From the NCBI RefSeq assembly GCF_900108035.1, contig NZ_FNVS01000020.1:1-59680 (forward strand): 59,680 nt of DNA, written 5' to 3'. Both the position numbers and the translations under genes were made by a program. Origin of the DNA: Parabacteroides chinchillae (GTDB lineage: Bacteria; Bacteroidota; Bacteroidia; Bacteroidales; Tannerellaceae). A model generated the notes under the pieces. That model had not been told where the DNA came from and did not search any database. It saw only the letters and a list, made by a program, of their open reading frames with translations. How positions within the stretch are numbered: position 1 is the stretch's first letter; every line of letters begins with the position of its first letter. Below, piece by piece: positions 42,661 to 53,355 of the stretch.

Positions 42661-45009
42661 TTAATGCACTAGCATTTCAGGAGTAATAGGGGTAAATTCG
42701 CTAGCATCCGCCTTACGAAGCAAAATACTGCCATCATTCCAATTAGAAGGCCAACCACCGATAATGTGTCCTAAGAATACAACTTTAATTTCGTGTAAGC
42801 CTTTTGCCAATGCAACAGATGTGTCGTGGCGAGAGAAACGTTTTACTTCGCCCTGGTTGTTGATTAACAAATTATTGTCTATCCAAACTTCTTCGTTATT
42901 AGAAGAAACGTAGTACACGCCGTCTTCCGGAATATTTACATATCCTGTAGCAACAGCACCATATTGTTTTACACCACGCATGGATTCGTCTGTTTTTTCA
43001 ACGCTGGTAAGTTCTCTCAGGCTTTTAATATTAGAAGTCTTCCAGTCCTTAGCGTCAGCTAATTGTGACGATTCCAGGAAATAACCGTATGTAACGTCCA
43101 TTTTTAACCCTGGTGTAGTTTGTGCTATTTCTTTCGCCGGAGCTAATTCCTGTTTTTCTACAGTAATGACACGCGTCGGACTCATTTTACCGGAAGGTAA
43201 GACAGAACGGATTTTCAATACGCCTGATTCGGTAAACGAGATTGGTGTTTCGTATATTGTAGATTCGGGAGTCGGTTCGGAACCATCTGTTGTGTAAACA
43301 ATTTTTATTGGACGGGTTGTCTTAAATTCCAATGTTGTCGAATCTGTAAATGCTACGAAATTACAAGAACCGTTTGGCTGTTCGGGCTGCGGAATATGGT
43401 AGTTGATATCATGCCCGTCCAGACGAACGTAGGCATTATCTATTCTGCGCTCAAAGTCTTTATAGTCTTTTCTATTCATTGGAGTCCACGCAATTTCAGC
43501 AAGAGCCATAATTCGCGGGTAAATACGGTATTCCATAAGATCTGTATTATACATATATTCCGACCAGACATTACATTGAACACCCTTGATGAATTTATCT
43601 TTACCTTGGGCTACCAATGTATCAGGTGTTGGATTGTAGCTATACACTTTGCTTAACGGATCGTAACCACCAATAGAAACCGGTTCTATCTTTGAATCTC
43701 CCTGGAATTGGTCGATATACATACCGTTGCTTCCCGGAGTCATTATTACTTCGTGATCCATGCTGGCTGCGTCAATGCCGCCTTCTTCTCCACGCCATGA
43801 CATTACAGCTGCGGTAGGAGCTAAACCTCCCTGAAGGATTTCGTCCCATCCGATAATCTTTTTGCCATGTTTTGCCAATACTTTTTCCATTCTTTGAACA
43901 AAATAGCTTTGTAGTTTCTCTTCGGCCGAATGTTTTGCATCACCCTTTAAACCTTCTTCTTTAATACGTTTCTGGCAAAGAGGACAATTTTTCCAGCTGT
44001 CTTTGGGGCATTCATCGCCTCCGATATGGAAGTATTCACCAGGGAACAAAGGAACGACTTCAGAAATTACATTTTCCAAAAATTCGAATGTTTCTTCTTT
44101 TCCGGCACATAATACAACATCTTCGACCCCCCAGATGACACGCGGAGTAATTGATTCGCTTTTACAAGATAATTCCGGATATGCAGAAATGGCAGCCAGT
44201 TCGTGGCCTGGTATTTCAATTTCAGGAACTACTGTTATAAAGCGGTCTGCTGCATATTTAACGATGTCCTTGATTTCGTCTTGTGTATAGAATCCGCTGT
44301 ATTCCGTACCTTCTCCGTCAATACGCTTAGAACCGATTTCTGTAAGTTTGGGGTATTTTTTGATCTCAATACGCCAGCCTTGGTCGTCTGTCAAATGCCA
44401 GTGCATGCGGTTTATTTTGAAAAGAGCCAATACATCCAACTGTTTCTTAATATTTTCTACAGGGATAAAATGACGGCACGGATCAAGCATAATTCCACGG
44501 TAGCCAAATCTAGGTTCATCCTTGATGGTAACGGCTGGAGCTGTCCATGCTATTCCTTTTACAACAGAAGGACTTTCTATTTCAGCCGGCAATAGTTGCA
44601 TAAATGATTGCATACCATAGAATAAACCTTGCGGGGTTTTAGCTTTAATGTTGGTATTTTCTGTGGTTACATCTAAAGTATAACCTTCATCGTTAACGTC
44701 CAGGTTTTCATCTATAATTAAAGAAATACCATTAGAGACTTCTTTGTCACTTACGGCTACCTGATAACCGGTGGCAGTATTCATTTTGGCAGCAAAAAAT
44801 GCTGCTACCGTTTTAGCTTCTGGCGTAGAAGCGTAAATCTGCGTGTTTTTGTTAAGCTTATAACTTCCTTCGTTTTGAACCAGACTTACCGGAGTCGGAA
44901 TAATGTTGATTCCGTCGTTATATGGCATCTGTTTGGCTGGCTCTTCACCACAGGAAGCTAAAAGACATAATGCACTTGTTGCACAAATTGTTGCAATGAG
45001 CTTTTTCAT
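42661..45009 (-). CDS. GH20 beta-N-acetylhexosaminidase lipoprotein
   Basis: This 782-residue glycoside hydrolase family 20 enzyme removes terminal GlcNAc or GalNAc from host glycans, chitin fragments or peptidoglycan. A lipobox (LASC) ends the signal sequence. Domains in order are the GH20b domain (about 35-160) and the catalytic barrel starting at GYRGIMLDPCRHF. The catalytic Asp332-Glu333 pair is in HIGGDECPK, for substrate-assisted hydrolysis. A chitobiase/Fn3-like C-terminal domain (IVYTTDGSEPT) and a PA14-like final domain (about 655-770) follow. It lies downstream of glyA but is separated by a terminator hairpin. Confidence 0.9.
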   Translation of the reverse strand: MKKLIATICATSALCLLASCGEEPAKQMPYNDGINIIPTPVSLVQNEGSYKLNKNTQIYASTPEAKTVAAFFAAKMNTATGYQVAVSDKEVSNGISLIIDENLDVNDEGYTLDVTTENTNIKAKTPQGLFYGMQSFMQLLPAEIESPSVVKGIAWTAPAVTIKDEPRFGYRGIMLDPCRHFIPVENIKKQLDVLALFKINRMHWHLTDDQGWRIEIKKYPKLTEIGSKRIDGEGTEYSGFYTQDEIKDIVKYAADRFITVVPEIEIPGHELAAISAYPELSCKSESITPRVIWGVEDVVLCAGKEETFEFLENVISEVVPLFPGEYFHIGGDECPKDSWKNCPLCQKRIKEEGLKGDAKHSAEEKLQSYFVQRMEKVLAKHGKKIIGWDEILQGGLAPTAAVMSWRGEEGGIDAASMDHEVIMTPGSNGMYIDQFQGDSKIEPVSIGGYDPLSKVYSYNPTPDTLVAQGKDKFIKGVQCNVWSEYMYNTDLMEYRIYPRIMALAEIAWTPMNRKDYKDFERRIDNAYVRLDGHDINYHIPQPEQPNGSCNFVAFTDSTTLEFKTTRPIKIVYTTDGSEPTPESTIYETPISFTESGVLKIRSVLPSGKMSPTRVITVEKQELAPAKEIAQTTPGLKMDVTYGYFLESSQLADAKDWKTSNIKSLRELTSVEKTDESMRGVKQYGAVATGYVNIPEDGVYYVSSNNEEVWIDNNLLINNQGEVKRFSRHDTSVALAKGLHEIKVVFLGHIIGGWPSNWNDGSILLRKADASEFTPITPEMLVH

Positions 45010-45080
45010 GTGTTTTGAATGATTGTTGATGGATTGTTTATTTCTAAAATGGAGCGGGAAATGTCCGCTTTTTATCGGAA

Positions 45081-45104
45081 AGGGTAGGAGTCATTTCCTA
45101 CCCT
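45081..45104 (-). terminator. Terminator after glyA
   Basis: AGGGTAGGA at 45081-45089 pairs with TCCTACCCT at 45096-45104, 19 bp past the glyA stop on the minus strand. Confidence 0.6.
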
Positions 45105-45122
45105 CTATGTTGTCGGATATGA

Positions 45123-46403
45123 TTACCATGCAAAAATAGGATACTCTTTCATGATACTGTTAACCTTTTCGCGGACAGATGTGATAGTTTTGTCGCATTC
45201 GGGAGCGGAAAGTACAGTATCCATCAGTTCTACGATTTCAGCCATTAACGGTTCTTTTGCACCACGGGTTGTGATTGCCGGTGTGCCAACGCGGATACCT
45301 GAGGTCTGGAAAGGAGAACGGCTGTCGAAAGGAACCATATTCTTGTTGACTGTAATATCTGCAGCAACTAAAGCTTTTTCTGCTACTTTCCCGGTTAGAT
45401 CAGGGAATTTTGTACGCAGGTCAATCAACATACTGTGGTTGTCTGTGCCACCGGATATAATTTTATAACCTTTGTCGGTAAAAGCTTTAGCCATTGCTGC
45501 TGCATTCAGTTTAACCTGAGTTTGATATGTCTTATATTCCGGTTCGAGAGCTTCGCCGAATGCTACTGCTTTTGCTGCAATAACGTGTTCTAGCGGACCT
45601 CCTTGTATTCCGGGGAATACAGCTGAATCTAATAGTTGAGACATCATTTTGGTTTCACCTTTTGGTGTTTTCTTACCCCAAGGATTCTCAAAGTCTTTAC
45701 CTAGCAGGATAATGCCGCCGCGTGGTCCACGAAGAGTCTTATGTGTTGTTGAAGTTACAATATGTGCATATTCCAGCGGGTTGTTCAACAAGCCTGCTGC
45801 AATCAGACCTGCAGGGTGTGCCATGTCGATCATTAATAAAGCACCGACTTTATCGGCAATTTCGCGCATACGTTTGTAGTCCCAGTCACGAGAGTAGGCC
45901 GAACCGCCACCGACGATCAATTTGGGCTTTTCGCGTAATGCAACTTCTTCCATCTGGTCGTAGTCTACACGTCCGGTATCTTCTTTTACATTATATTCTG
46001 TAGCGTGGTATAATACACCTGAACTATTTACGGGAGAACCGTGAGAAAGGTGGCCTCCGTGTGCTAAATTTAATCCTAAAAATGTATCTCCTGGATTTAA
46101 TACTGCAAAAAATACGGCAGCATTGGCTTGTGCTCCGGAATGAGGTTGTACATTTGCCCATTCTGCATTGAAGATCTTTTTTAATCTTTCAATGGCGATT
46201 GTTTCGCTTTGGTCAACTACTTCACATCCTCCATAATAACGCTTGCCAGGATAACCTTCTGCATATTTGTTGGTTAAGCAGCTTCCCATGGCTTCCATAA
46301 CCTGGTTGCTTACAAAGTTTTCGGAAGCGATCAACTCAATGCCTTTTAATTGACGTTGATGTTCCTTTTCAATGATGTCGAAAATGATTTTGTCTCTTTC
46401 CAT
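45123..46403 (-). CDS. glyA: Serine hydroxymethyltransferase
   Basis: The enzyme has 426 residues from the ATG at 46403. The longer frame to 46493 would include the promoter and adds an atypical AT-rich N-terminus. This PLP enzyme interconverts serine and glycine with tetrahydrofolate and supplies one-carbon units. Visible features are IELIASENF, the substrate region [15 protein letters not shown], and the PLP-lysine motif [14 protein letters not shown]. Its promoter and the cysQ promoter point away from each other across a repeat-containing intergenic region. Confidence 0.96.
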   Translation of the reverse strand: MERDKIIFDIIEKEHQRQLKGIELIASENFVSNQVMEAMGSCLTNKYAEGYPGKRYYGGCEVVDQSETIAIERLKKIFNAEWANVQPHSGAQANAAVFFAVLNPGDTFLGLNLAHGGHLSHGSPVNSSGVLYHATEYNVKEDTGRVDYDQMEEVALREKPKLIVGGGSAYSRDWDYKRMREIADKVGALLMIDMAHPAGLIAAGLLNNPLEYAHIVTSTTHKTLRGPRGGIILLGKDFENPWGKKTPKGETKMMSQLLDSAVFPGIQGGPLEHVIAAKAVAFGEALEPEYKTYQTQVKLNAAAMAKAFTDKGYKIISGGTDNHSMLIDLRTKFPDLTGKVAEKALVAADITVNKNMVPFDSRSPFQTSGIRVGTPAITTRGAKEPLMAEIVELMDTVLSAPECDKTITSVREKVNSIMKEYPIFAW

Positions 46404-46464
46404 TACCTGTAAAATTGGTTTGTTGTAATGAATCCTCTTTTGTTTGCATATAGTGAGGATCGAT

Positions 46465-46473
46465 GCAAATTTA
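46465..46473 (-). promoter_or_regulatory. -7 promoter element for glyA
   Basis: The minus strand reads TAAATTTGC, a full TAnnTTTG match, about 62 bp before the chosen glyA start. Confidence 0.6.
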
Positions 46474-46531
46474 CGATAAAAAATTATATACAAGACTAAA
46501 TTGTTTCAAAATTATGTAAGGTAACTGTTTG

Positions 46532-46600
46532 GATCATCGTGATGATTTTTTGAAATGATCCCGATGATTTTTATAAAAGATCGTGATGTTTTTTTTATAC
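46532..46600. repeat. Second copy of the ~23-bp repeat cluster, upstream of cysQ
   Basis: Three imperfect units based on GATCATCGTGATGATTTTTT (from 46532), ATGATCCCGATGATTTTTA (46555) and GATCGTGATG (46580) lie between the glyA and cysQ promoters. The 46553-46577 stretch differs by one base from 18613-18637. The rest of this 292-bp gap holds only the two promoters and a repeated CCGGCCTTT. Confidence 0.7.
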
Positions 46601-46662
46601 TTTACCGGCCTTTATAGTCTTGAATATAATCCGCCGGCCTTTTTTATTCTCATAAAAAGTTT

Positions 46663-46671
46663 TACATTTGT
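46663..46671 (+). promoter_or_regulatory. -7 promoter element for cysQ
   Basis: TACATTTGT matches TAnnTTTG, about 28 bp before the first ATG of cysQ. Confidence 0.6.
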
Positions 46672-46698
46672 GCATTAACAACCTAAAGAATACAAGTG

Positions 46699-47502
46699 AT
46701 GATGAACTATTCCAATTATTTATATATCGCTATACGTGCAGCTTTGGATGCCGGAAAATCTATAATGGATATATATACTGATCCGAAATCTGATTTTGGG
46801 ATTGAACGAAAGGCGGATAATTCGCCTCTTACTATTGCAGATAAAGCGGCTCACCGTTTAATTTCGAATGCGTTATCAGTAACGCCATTTCCTGTTTTAA
46901 GTGAGGAGGGTGCTGAAATATCTTATGAGGAACGTTCCAAGTGGGATATTTTTTGGATTGTTGATCCTTTGGATGGAACGAAAGAATTCATTAAAAGGAA
47001 CGGTGAATTTACAGTTAACATAGCTTTAGTCTCAAAAGGCATACCTGTATTGGGTGTCATTTATGTGCCTGCACGAAAAGAATTATATTTTGCTGCGGAT
47101 GCAGCTTATAAATTAACAGATGTAGATAGCAGTAACCAACCCTCTATGGATGAACTGAAACAGAATGCAATTCGTTTACCTGTTTCTATTGGCCATCAAG
47201 GAGTAGTAGTTGTCGCCTCGCGTTCACATCAGTCTGAAGAAACGACTAATTATATTGAAAACCTTCGTAAACAAGGCAAGCCGGTTACTTTAATCAGTAG
47301 TGGAAGTAGTCTTAAAATCTGTCTGGTTGCTGAAGGTTCGGCAGATGTGTATCCTCGTTTTGCACCTACGATGGAGTGGGATACAGCAGCAGGGCATGCA
47401 ATTGCTATAGCTGCCGGTTGTAATATTTATTTACTGGATGAAAAGACTCCTATACATTATAATAAAGAAGATTTGCATAACCCATGGTTCATTGTGAAAT
47501 GA
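46699..47502 (+). CDS. cysQ: 3'(2'),5'-bisphosphate nucleotidase
   Basis: The enzyme has 267 residues from the ATG at 46699; a GTG at 46696 and a second ATG at 46702 are equally possible starts. It is a lithium-sensitive phosphatase of the inositol monophosphatase superfamily that hydrolyses PAP, the by-product of PAPS-dependent sulfonation, to AMP. The metal-site motifs are VLSEEGAEI, WIVDPLDGTKEFI and the late MEWDTAAGHAI. In this cluster it would clear PAP, which inhibits sulfotransferases. It begins the sulfate-activation gene set. Confidence 0.92.
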   Translation: MMNYSNYLYIAIRAALDAGKSIMDIYTDPKSDFGIERKADNSPLTIADKAAHRLISNALSVTPFPVLSEEGAEISYEERSKWDIFWIVDPLDGTKEFIKRNGEFTVNIALVSKGIPVLGVIYVPARKELYFAADAAYKLTDVDSSNQPSMDELKQNAIRLPVSIGHQGVVVVASRSHQSEETTNYIENLRKQGKPVTLISSGSSLKICLVAEGSADVYPRFAPTMEWDTAAGHAIAIAAGCNIYLLDEKTPIHYNKEDLHNPWFIVK

Positions 47503-47590
47503 TTTGTGCCAAATATAGAATCTTTTGGTTCGAATAATGTATAAAAGACAAAATAGTATTTAATGTGTGAAAAACAACTGATATTCTTAT

Positions 47591-47599
47591 TACCTTTGT
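47591..47599 (+). promoter_or_regulatory. -7 promoter element for the SLC13/cys operon
   Basis: TACCTTTGT matches TAnnTTTG, 38 bp before the permease start. It suggests that the permease-cysC-cysD-cysN-sulfotransferase genes can be transcribed apart from cysQ. Confidence 0.55.
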
Positions 47600-47636
47600 G
47601 CCTTACCTGAAAATATTTTAGACAGAAATAGGTGGC

Positions 47637-49190
47637 ATGGACTTTGAAATAATATTTGTATTGCTGGCTTTGGTTGGCATGATTGCAGCTCTTGTGTGGG
47701 ATTGTATGCGTCCCGGCATGGTTTTGTTGACAGTTGTTGTGCTGTTTTTATGTGTCGGAATATTGACTCCGAAAGAGATGCTGGAAGGATTCAGTAATAA
47801 GGGGATGATAACGGTTGCTATGCTATTTTTGGTCAGCGAAGGTATTCGCCAAAGCGGTGCATTGGGGCAACTGATAAAAAAACTGCTTCCACAAAGGAAG
47901 ACAACTGTTTTCAAAGCCCAGTTACGTATGCTGCCTCCGATTGCTTTTATTTCGGCTTTTCTAAATAATACTCCTGTTGTTGTTATTTTTGCTCCAATTA
48001 TTAAACGTTGGGCAGAGAGTGTTAAACTGCCGGCAACAAAATTCCTGATCCCTTTGTCTTATGTTACTATTCTGGGAGGTATTTGTACTTTGATCGGAAC
48101 ATCTACAAACCTGGTGGTGCATGGTATGATTTTAGAAGCCGGTTATCAGGGCTTTACTATGTTTGAATTGGGTCGTGTAGGTATCTTTATTGCAATAGCA
48201 GGAATCATTTATTTATTTATTTTTTCGAATAAATTGCTTCCTGACGAACGTAAGGATACGTTGATAGATGATGGTGAGGAAGAAAATCAGGGGAATTTGC
48301 ATAAAGTCGAAGCCGTTTTGGGCTCACGGTTTCCCGGTATAAATAAAACATTGGGCGAATTTAATTTTACAAGGCATTATGGCGCTATTGTAAAAGAAGT
48401 GAAAAGCGGAGGAGAGCGATTTACCAATAATCTTGAAAAAGTTGTACTTCATGAGGGCGATACGTTAGTTCTCTGGGCTGATGATTCTTTCATTCCGACA
48501 TGGGGTGAGTCTAGTGTCTTTTTAATGTTGGCTAATGGCAGTGACGAGACAGAATCTGTTTCCAGGGGTAAACGCTGGCTGGCTTTAGGATTATTGATCT
48601 TTATGATTTTGGGTGCTACTATCGGTGAATTACCGTCTGTAAAAGAATTGATACCCGGCATGAACCTGGATATGTTTTTCTTTGTTTGTATTACTACGAT
48701 TATTATGGCGTGGACAAAAATATTCCCTCCTAAAAAATACACAAAGTATATATCTTGGGATATATTGATAACAATAGCTTGTGCATTTGCAATCAGTAAA
48801 GCTATGGAAAATTCGGGCTTTGCCGCAATGATTGCCAGTCATATTATTAGTATGGCGGATAATTTAGGACCTTATGCATTACTTGCGATCTTATTTGTTA
48901 TTACGAATATATTTACAGAGCTTATAACAAATAATGCTGCAGCTGCATTGAGCTTCCCTATTGCTCTCTCTGTAGCATTGCAGTTAGAAGTAGATCCGAC
49001 ACCGTTTTTTGTTGTGATATGTATGGCTGCATCAGCTAGCTTTAGTACGCCGATAGGTTATCAGACGAACCTGATCGTACAAGGTGTAGGTGGTTATAAA
49101 TTTACTGATTTCGTAAAGATTGGGTTACCGCTTAACCTGATTACTTTCTTAATTTCAATATTTGTAATACCAATGATTTGGAAATTTTAA
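47637..49190 (+). CDS. SLC13-family permease with RCK_C domain, probable sulfate transporter
   Basis: The 517-residue inner-membrane protein has about ten hydrophobic segments in two halves with the family motifs LNNTPVVVIFAPII and ITNNAAAALSFPIAL. A cytoplasmic TrkA_C/RCK_C domain lies between them (about 225-295). SLC13 proteins of this layout carry dicarboxylates or sulfate. Placement just before cysC-cysD-cysN, with a 15-bp gap to cysC, argues for sulfate uptake. The substrate is inferred from context alone. Confidence 0.82.
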   Translation: MDFEIIFVLLALVGMIAALVWDCMRPGMVLLTVVVLFLCVGILTPKEMLEGFSNKGMITVAMLFLVSEGIRQSGALGQLIKKLLPQRKTTVFKAQLRMLPPIAFISAFLNNTPVVVIFAPIIKRWAESVKLPATKFLIPLSYVTILGGICTLIGTSTNLVVHGMILEAGYQGFTMFELGRVGIFIAIAGIIYLFIFSNKLLPDERKDTLIDDGEEENQGNLHKVEAVLGSRFPGINKTLGEFNFTRHYGAIVKEVKSGGERFTNNLEKVVLHEGDTLVLWADDSFIPTWGESSVFLMLANGSDETESVSRGKRWLALGLLIFMILGATIGELPSVKELIPGMNLDMFFFVCITTIIMAWTKIFPPKKYTKYISWDILITIACAFAISKAMENSGFAAMIASHIISMADNLGPYALLAILFVITNIFTELITNNAAAALSFPIALSVALQLEVDPTPFFVVICMAASASFSTPIGYQTNLIVQGVGGYKFTDFVKIGLPLNLITFLISIFVIPMIWKF

Positions 49191-49205
49191 ATACCTCTGA
49201 ATAGA

Positions 49206-49820
49206 ATGATGAAAGAAACGCACTCTACAAATATTTATCCAATTTTTGACCGGATGTTGGGTAGAGAAGATAAAGAGGCTTTGTTAAAGCAGCATAGTGT
49301 GATGATTTGGTTTACAGGACTGAGTGGTTCCGGTAAAAGTACAATAGCTATAGCTTTGGAACGTGAACTGAATAAAAGAAAGTTACTATGCCGTATTTTG
49401 GACGGTGATAATATCCGGAGTGGCATCAATAATAATTTAGGCTTTTCTGCAGAAGACAGGATAGAGAATATACGTCGTATAGCCGAGGTTAGTAAGTTGT
49501 TTATTGATACGGGAATTATTACGATTGCTGCTTTTATAAGCCCTAATAATGAAATGCGGGAAATGGCATCTTCTATTATTGGGAAAGATAATTTTTTGGA
49601 AATATATGTTAGCACTCCGTTGGAAGAGTGTGAAAGACGTGATGTAAAAGGGCTATACGCAAAAGCCAGAAAGGGTGAGATAAAAGATTTTACAGGTATA
49701 TCTGCACCTTTTGAGGCTCCGTCATGTCCTGCTTTGTCTTTAGATACTTCTAAATTGAGTGTGGAAGAATCGGTAAATCTTTTGTTGGAATTGATATTAC
49801 CAAGAGTTCAGAATAATTAA
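49206..49820 (+). CDS. cysC: Adenylylsulfate kinase
   Basis: This 204-residue P-loop kinase phosphorylates APS at the 3' position to make PAPS. Walker A is GLSGSGKST near residue 38-46, followed by LDGDNIRSG (the APS-binding region) and [11 protein letters not shown] normal length and a complete set of motifs suggest it is active. It lies between the permease and the two sulfurylase subunits. Confidence 0.94.
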   Translation: MMKETHSTNIYPIFDRMLGREDKEALLKQHSVMIWFTGLSGSGKSTIAIALERELNKRKLLCRILDGDNIRSGINNNLGFSAEDRIENIRRIAEVSKLFIDTGIITIAAFISPNNEMREMASSIIGKDNFLEIYVSTPLEECERRDVKGLYAKARKGEIKDFTGISAPFEAPSCPALSLDTSKLSVEESVNLLLELILPRVQNN

Positions 49821-49849
49821 AACTGTCATTTAAAATAAAATATAATCGT

Positions 49850-50758
49850 ATGTCGGAATATAAATTAAGTCATTTACAGGAGTTGGAGGCGGAGGCTATT
49901 CATATTATCCGCGAAGTAGCAGCTGAATTTGAAAATCCTGTTATGCTTTATTCTATCGGAAAAGATTCATCTGTAATGGTGAGATTGGCAGAAAAAGCTT
50001 TTGCTCCGGGAAAAGTTCCGTTCCCGTTAATGCACATAGATTCGAAATGGAAGTTTAAGGAGATGATCCAATTCCGGGATGAATATGCAAAAAAGTTTGG
50101 TTGGAATTTGATCGTTGAATCCAATATGGAAGCTTTTCATGCTGGCGTAGGTCCTTTTTCCCATGGGAGTAAAGTACATACCGATTTGATGAAAACACAA
50201 GCTTTGCTTCGAGGCTTGGATAAATATAAATTTGATGCTGCTTTTGGTGGTGCCCGACGTGATGAAGAAAAAAGCCGTGCCAAGGAACGTATCTTTTCTT
50301 TCCGCGATAAATTCCATCAGTGGGACCCTAAGAACCAGCGTCCGGAGTTATGGGATATTTATAATGCACGCGTCCATAAAGGAGAAAGCATCCGTGTTTT
50401 CCCGCTTTCAAATTGGACGGAATTGGATATCTGGCAATATATCCGTTTGGAAAATATTCCGATAGTTCCGTTATATTATGCAAAAGAGCGTCCTTGTGTT
50501 GAAATAGATGGGAACTTGATAATGGCAGACGATGAACGGTTACCGGAGCAGTATCGCAGCCAGATAAAGATGCGTATGGTACGTTTTCGTACATTGGGCT
50601 GTTGGCCTTTGACCGGAGCTGTTGAAAGTGAAGCAGATACAATCGAGAAGATCGTAGAAGAGATGATGACTACAACAAAGAGCGAACGTACGACTCGTGT
50701 GATAGATTTTGACCAGGATGCTAGTATGGAGCAGAAAAAACGGGAAGGTTATTTCTAA
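49850..50758 (+). CDS. cysD: Sulfate adenylyltransferase subunit 2
   Basis: The 302-residue ATP pyrophosphatase-type (PAPS-reductase-like fold) subunit makes APS from ATP and sulfate together with CysN. The PP-loop [12 protein letters not shown] is at about 26-37, followed by [16 protein letters not shown] and [10 protein letters not shown]. It sits 23 bp before cysN. The two subunits form the classical bacterial GTP-dependent sulfurylase. Confidence 0.95.
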   Translation: MSEYKLSHLQELEAEAIHIIREVAAEFENPVMLYSIGKDSSVMVRLAEKAFAPGKVPFPLMHIDSKWKFKEMIQFRDEYAKKFGWNLIVESNMEAFHAGVGPFSHGSKVHTDLMKTQALLRGLDKYKFDAAFGGARRDEEKSRAKERIFSFRDKFHQWDPKNQRPELWDIYNARVHKGESIRVFPLSNWTELDIWQYIRLENIPIVPLYYAKERPCVEIDGNLIMADDERLPEQYRSQIKMRMVRFRTLGCWPLTGAVESEADTIEKIVEEMMTTTKSERTTRVIDFDQDASMEQKKREGYF

Positions 50759-50781
50759 ATTATCAATTCGCTAAGAAGAAT

Positions 50782-52212
50782 ATGACAACATTAAATATAA
50801 AGGAATTTTTAGATAAAGACGAACAGAAAGATTTGCTTCGTCTGCTGACAGCAGGTTCAGTTGATGACGGAAAGTCTACATTGATAGGCCGTTTGTTATT
50901 TGATAGTAAAAAACTATATGAAGACCAGCTGGATGCACTTGAACGTGATAGTAAGCGCATGGGTAATGCCGGTGAACATATAGACTATGCATTGCTTTTG
51001 GATGGTTTAAAAGCGGAACGTGAACAAGGCATTACTATTGATGTTGCTTATCGTTATTTTAGTACGAATAATAGAAAATTTATTATAGCTGACACTCCGG
51101 GGCATGAACAATACACCCGTAATATGATAACTGGCGGATCTACTGCTAATCTGGCTATTATTCTTGTAGATGCACGTACCGGCGTGATTACTCAAACGCG
51201 CCGCCATACTTACTTGGTTTCTTTATTGGGTATCAAGCATGTTGTTTTGGCCGTTAATAAAATGGACTTGGTAAACTTTGATAAGCAGGTCTTTGATACT
51301 ATTGTTGCTGATTATAAACAGTTTGTAACCCCGTTAAATATACCGGATGTTACTTGTATTCCTTTATCAGCTTTGGATGGGGATAATGTAGTGGAAAAGA
51401 GTGTGCGTACTCCTTGGTATGAAGGGCCTTCTTTATTGGATTTCCTTGAAAATGTACCTATTGACAGAGATCGCAATTTTGAGGACTTCCGTTTTCCGGT
51501 ACAGTATGTGTTACGTCCGAATCTCGATTTTCGTGGTTTCTGTGGAAAGGTTGCAAGTGGTATTGTTCATAAAGGAGATACGGTGATGGCACTGCCTTCC
51601 CGTAAAACTTCAAAAGTAAAAAGTATTGTGACTTATGACGGTGAGTTGGATTTTGCATTTCCTCCCCAATGTGTAACGATCACGCTGGAAGACGAGATAG
51701 ATGTTTCTCGTGGAGAAATGCTTGTCCATCCGGATAATCTGCCACTCGAAGATCGTAATTTTGAAACTATGTTGGTATGGATGGATGAAGAACCTATGGA
51801 CACGAATAAACAATTCTACATCAAACATACGACAAGTACAACTCGTGCACGTGTAGACAGCATTCGCTATAAAGTGAATGTGAATACAATGGAACAGTCA
51901 TCTGTTGATCATTTGGAACTAAATGAAATCGGACGTGTTATTTTTACAACAGGCAAAGAATTATTTTTTGATTCATATCAGAAAAACAAGCAAACCGGAG
52001 CTTTTATTCTTATAGATCCGATTACAAATAATACTTCGGCCGTAGGAATGATTATAGACCGGGTAGATGCAAAAGATATGTTGACAGAAGATGCACTGGC
52101 TGTTTTGAATTTACAAGAGTTGGGCATCGGTAAAGAGCATTATGAAGCGATTGAAGTTGTTTGCAAGGAATTAATCCGTCAAGGTGTTCATGTTAAATGT
52201 GTTACAGATTAA
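50782..52212 (+). CDS. cysN: Sulfate adenylyltransferase subunit 1 (GTPase)
   Basis: This 476-residue EF-Tu-like GTPase couples GTP hydrolysis to APS synthesis by CysD. The G1 motif is GSVDDGKST (26-34), G3 [11 protein letters not shown], and G4 NKMD, then two beta-barrel domains. There is no fused CysC domain, consistent with the separate cysC upstream. It is followed 9 bp later by the sulfotransferase gene, so translation of the two is probably linked. Confidence 0.95.
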   Translation: MTTLNIKEFLDKDEQKDLLRLLTAGSVDDGKSTLIGRLLFDSKKLYEDQLDALERDSKRMGNAGEHIDYALLLDGLKAEREQGITIDVAYRYFSTNNRKFIIADTPGHEQYTRNMITGGSTANLAIILVDARTGVITQTRRHTYLVSLLGIKHVVLAVNKMDLVNFDKQVFDTIVADYKQFVTPLNIPDVTCIPLSALDGDNVVEKSVRTPWYEGPSLLDFLENVPIDRDRNFEDFRFPVQYVLRPNLDFRGFCGKVASGIVHKGDTVMALPSRKTSKVKSIVTYDGELDFAFPPQCVTITLEDEIDVSRGEMLVHPDNLPLEDRNFETMLVWMDEEPMDTNKQFYIKHTTSTTRARVDSIRYKVNVNTMEQSSVDHLELNEIGRVIFTTGKELFFDSYQKNKQTGAFILIDPITNNTSAVGMIIDRVDAKDMLTEDALAVLNLQELGIGKEHYEAIEVVCKELIRQGVHVKCVTD

Positions 52213-52221
52213 TATAAATAT

Positions 52222-53325
52222 ATGGGATTACTGGAGTTTGATAAACTGCCTATTAATACGTTGGTAGGAGCAGATTGGGATACTTTTAAAAAAGTAACGG
52301 ATCGTCAGAGTATAGATAAGGAATATCAAAATAAATATTATCTGACAAAAGGTGTTTGCCGTTTACTGAGTTTATTAAACCCGATAGAGGAAAAGTACTA
52401 TCGTAAATTGGCTGACAAGCCTTTGGAAGCTGATCCTCTTTTTATATTGGGGCATTGGCGTAGTGGAACAACCTTTGTTCATAATGTTTTGGCGTGTGAT
52501 AAACATTTTGGTTATACTACGACTTATCAGACGGTATTTCCTCATTTGATGCTTTGGGGACAACCTTTCTTTAAAAAGAATATGTCATTTCTGATGCCGG
52601 ATAAACGTCCGACCGATAATATGGAGTTAAAGGTTGATTTGCCTCAGGAAGAAGAGTTTGCCTTATCGAATATGTTGCCATACAGTTATTATAACTTTTG
52701 GTTTTTTCCGCAGCGCATGTTGGAGTACTGTGATCGTTATTTGACATTCGATGCAATAACGGAGCAGGAGCGGGAGGTATTTAAGAAAACATTCATGAAA
52801 TTGGTAAAAATATCTTTATGGAATACTCAAGGTGCTCAGTTTTTAAGTAAAAATCCTCCGCATACGGGGCGCATTAAGACATTGTTGGAAATGTTTCCGA
52901 ATGCAAAGTTTATATATCTGAAAAGAAATCCCTACACTGTATTTGAGAGTACGCGAAGTTTTTTTACTAATACTATCAAGCCTCTTAAATTACAGAATAT
53001 TTCAAATGAAGAACTAGAGCATAATTTTGTGGAGGTTTATAAGCGCCTCTTTTACAAATATCAAGAGCAAAAACATTTGATACCAAAAGGCAACCTGGTT
53101 GAAATAAAGTTTGAAGATTTTGAAAAAGATGCTTTTGCTATGACGGAAGATATATATAACAAACTGAATCTATCTTCATTTAATGAATCGAAGCCTTATA
53201 TTGAGAAATATCTTGATAAGAAAAAAGGATATAAGAAGAACCAGTATAAATACGAAGATAAGACGATTCGGGTTGTTGAAGAAAATTGGGGTATGGCTCT
53301 TAAAGAATGGGGGTATGATCTGTAA
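52222..53325 (+). CDS. PAPS-dependent sulfotransferase (Sulfotransfer_3-like)
   Basis: This 367-residue cytosolic sulfotransferase has the 5'-phosphosulfate binding loop GHWRSGTTFVHN at residues 77-88 and the 3'-phosphate binding segment YLKRNPYTVFESTRSFF at about 232-248. PAPS as donor is thus well supported. The gene is cotranscribed with the PAPS-making genes and cysQ lies at the start of the set. The same arrangement surrounds B. thetaiotaomicron BT_0416, known to sulfonate steroids and cholesterol. The acceptor here is inferred from that similarity of context. No signal peptide is seen. Confidence 0.85.
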   Translation: MGLLEFDKLPINTLVGADWDTFKKVTDRQSIDKEYQNKYYLTKGVCRLLSLLNPIEEKYYRKLADKPLEADPLFILGHWRSGTTFVHNVLACDKHFGYTTTYQTVFPHLMLWGQPFFKKNMSFLMPDKRPTDNMELKVDLPQEEEFALSNMLPYSYYNFWFFPQRMLEYCDRYLTFDAITEQEREVFKKTFMKLVKISLWNTQGAQFLSKNPPHTGRIKTLLEMFPNAKFIYLKRNPYTVFESTRSFFTNTIKPLKLQNISNEELEHNFVEVYKRLFYKYQEQKHLIPKGNLVEIKFEDFEKDAFAMTEDIYNKLNLSSFNESKPYIEKYLDKKKGYKKNQYKYEDKTIRVVEENWGMALKEWGYDL

Positions 53326-53355
53326 AACTGTTTTGTTGATTAAGAATAAAATAGA

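Noticed and set aside
49206-52212. Ordinary assimilatory sulfate reduction operon
   Set aside because: No PAPS reductase or sulfite reductase gene is adjacent; a sulfotransferase and cysQ are present instead.
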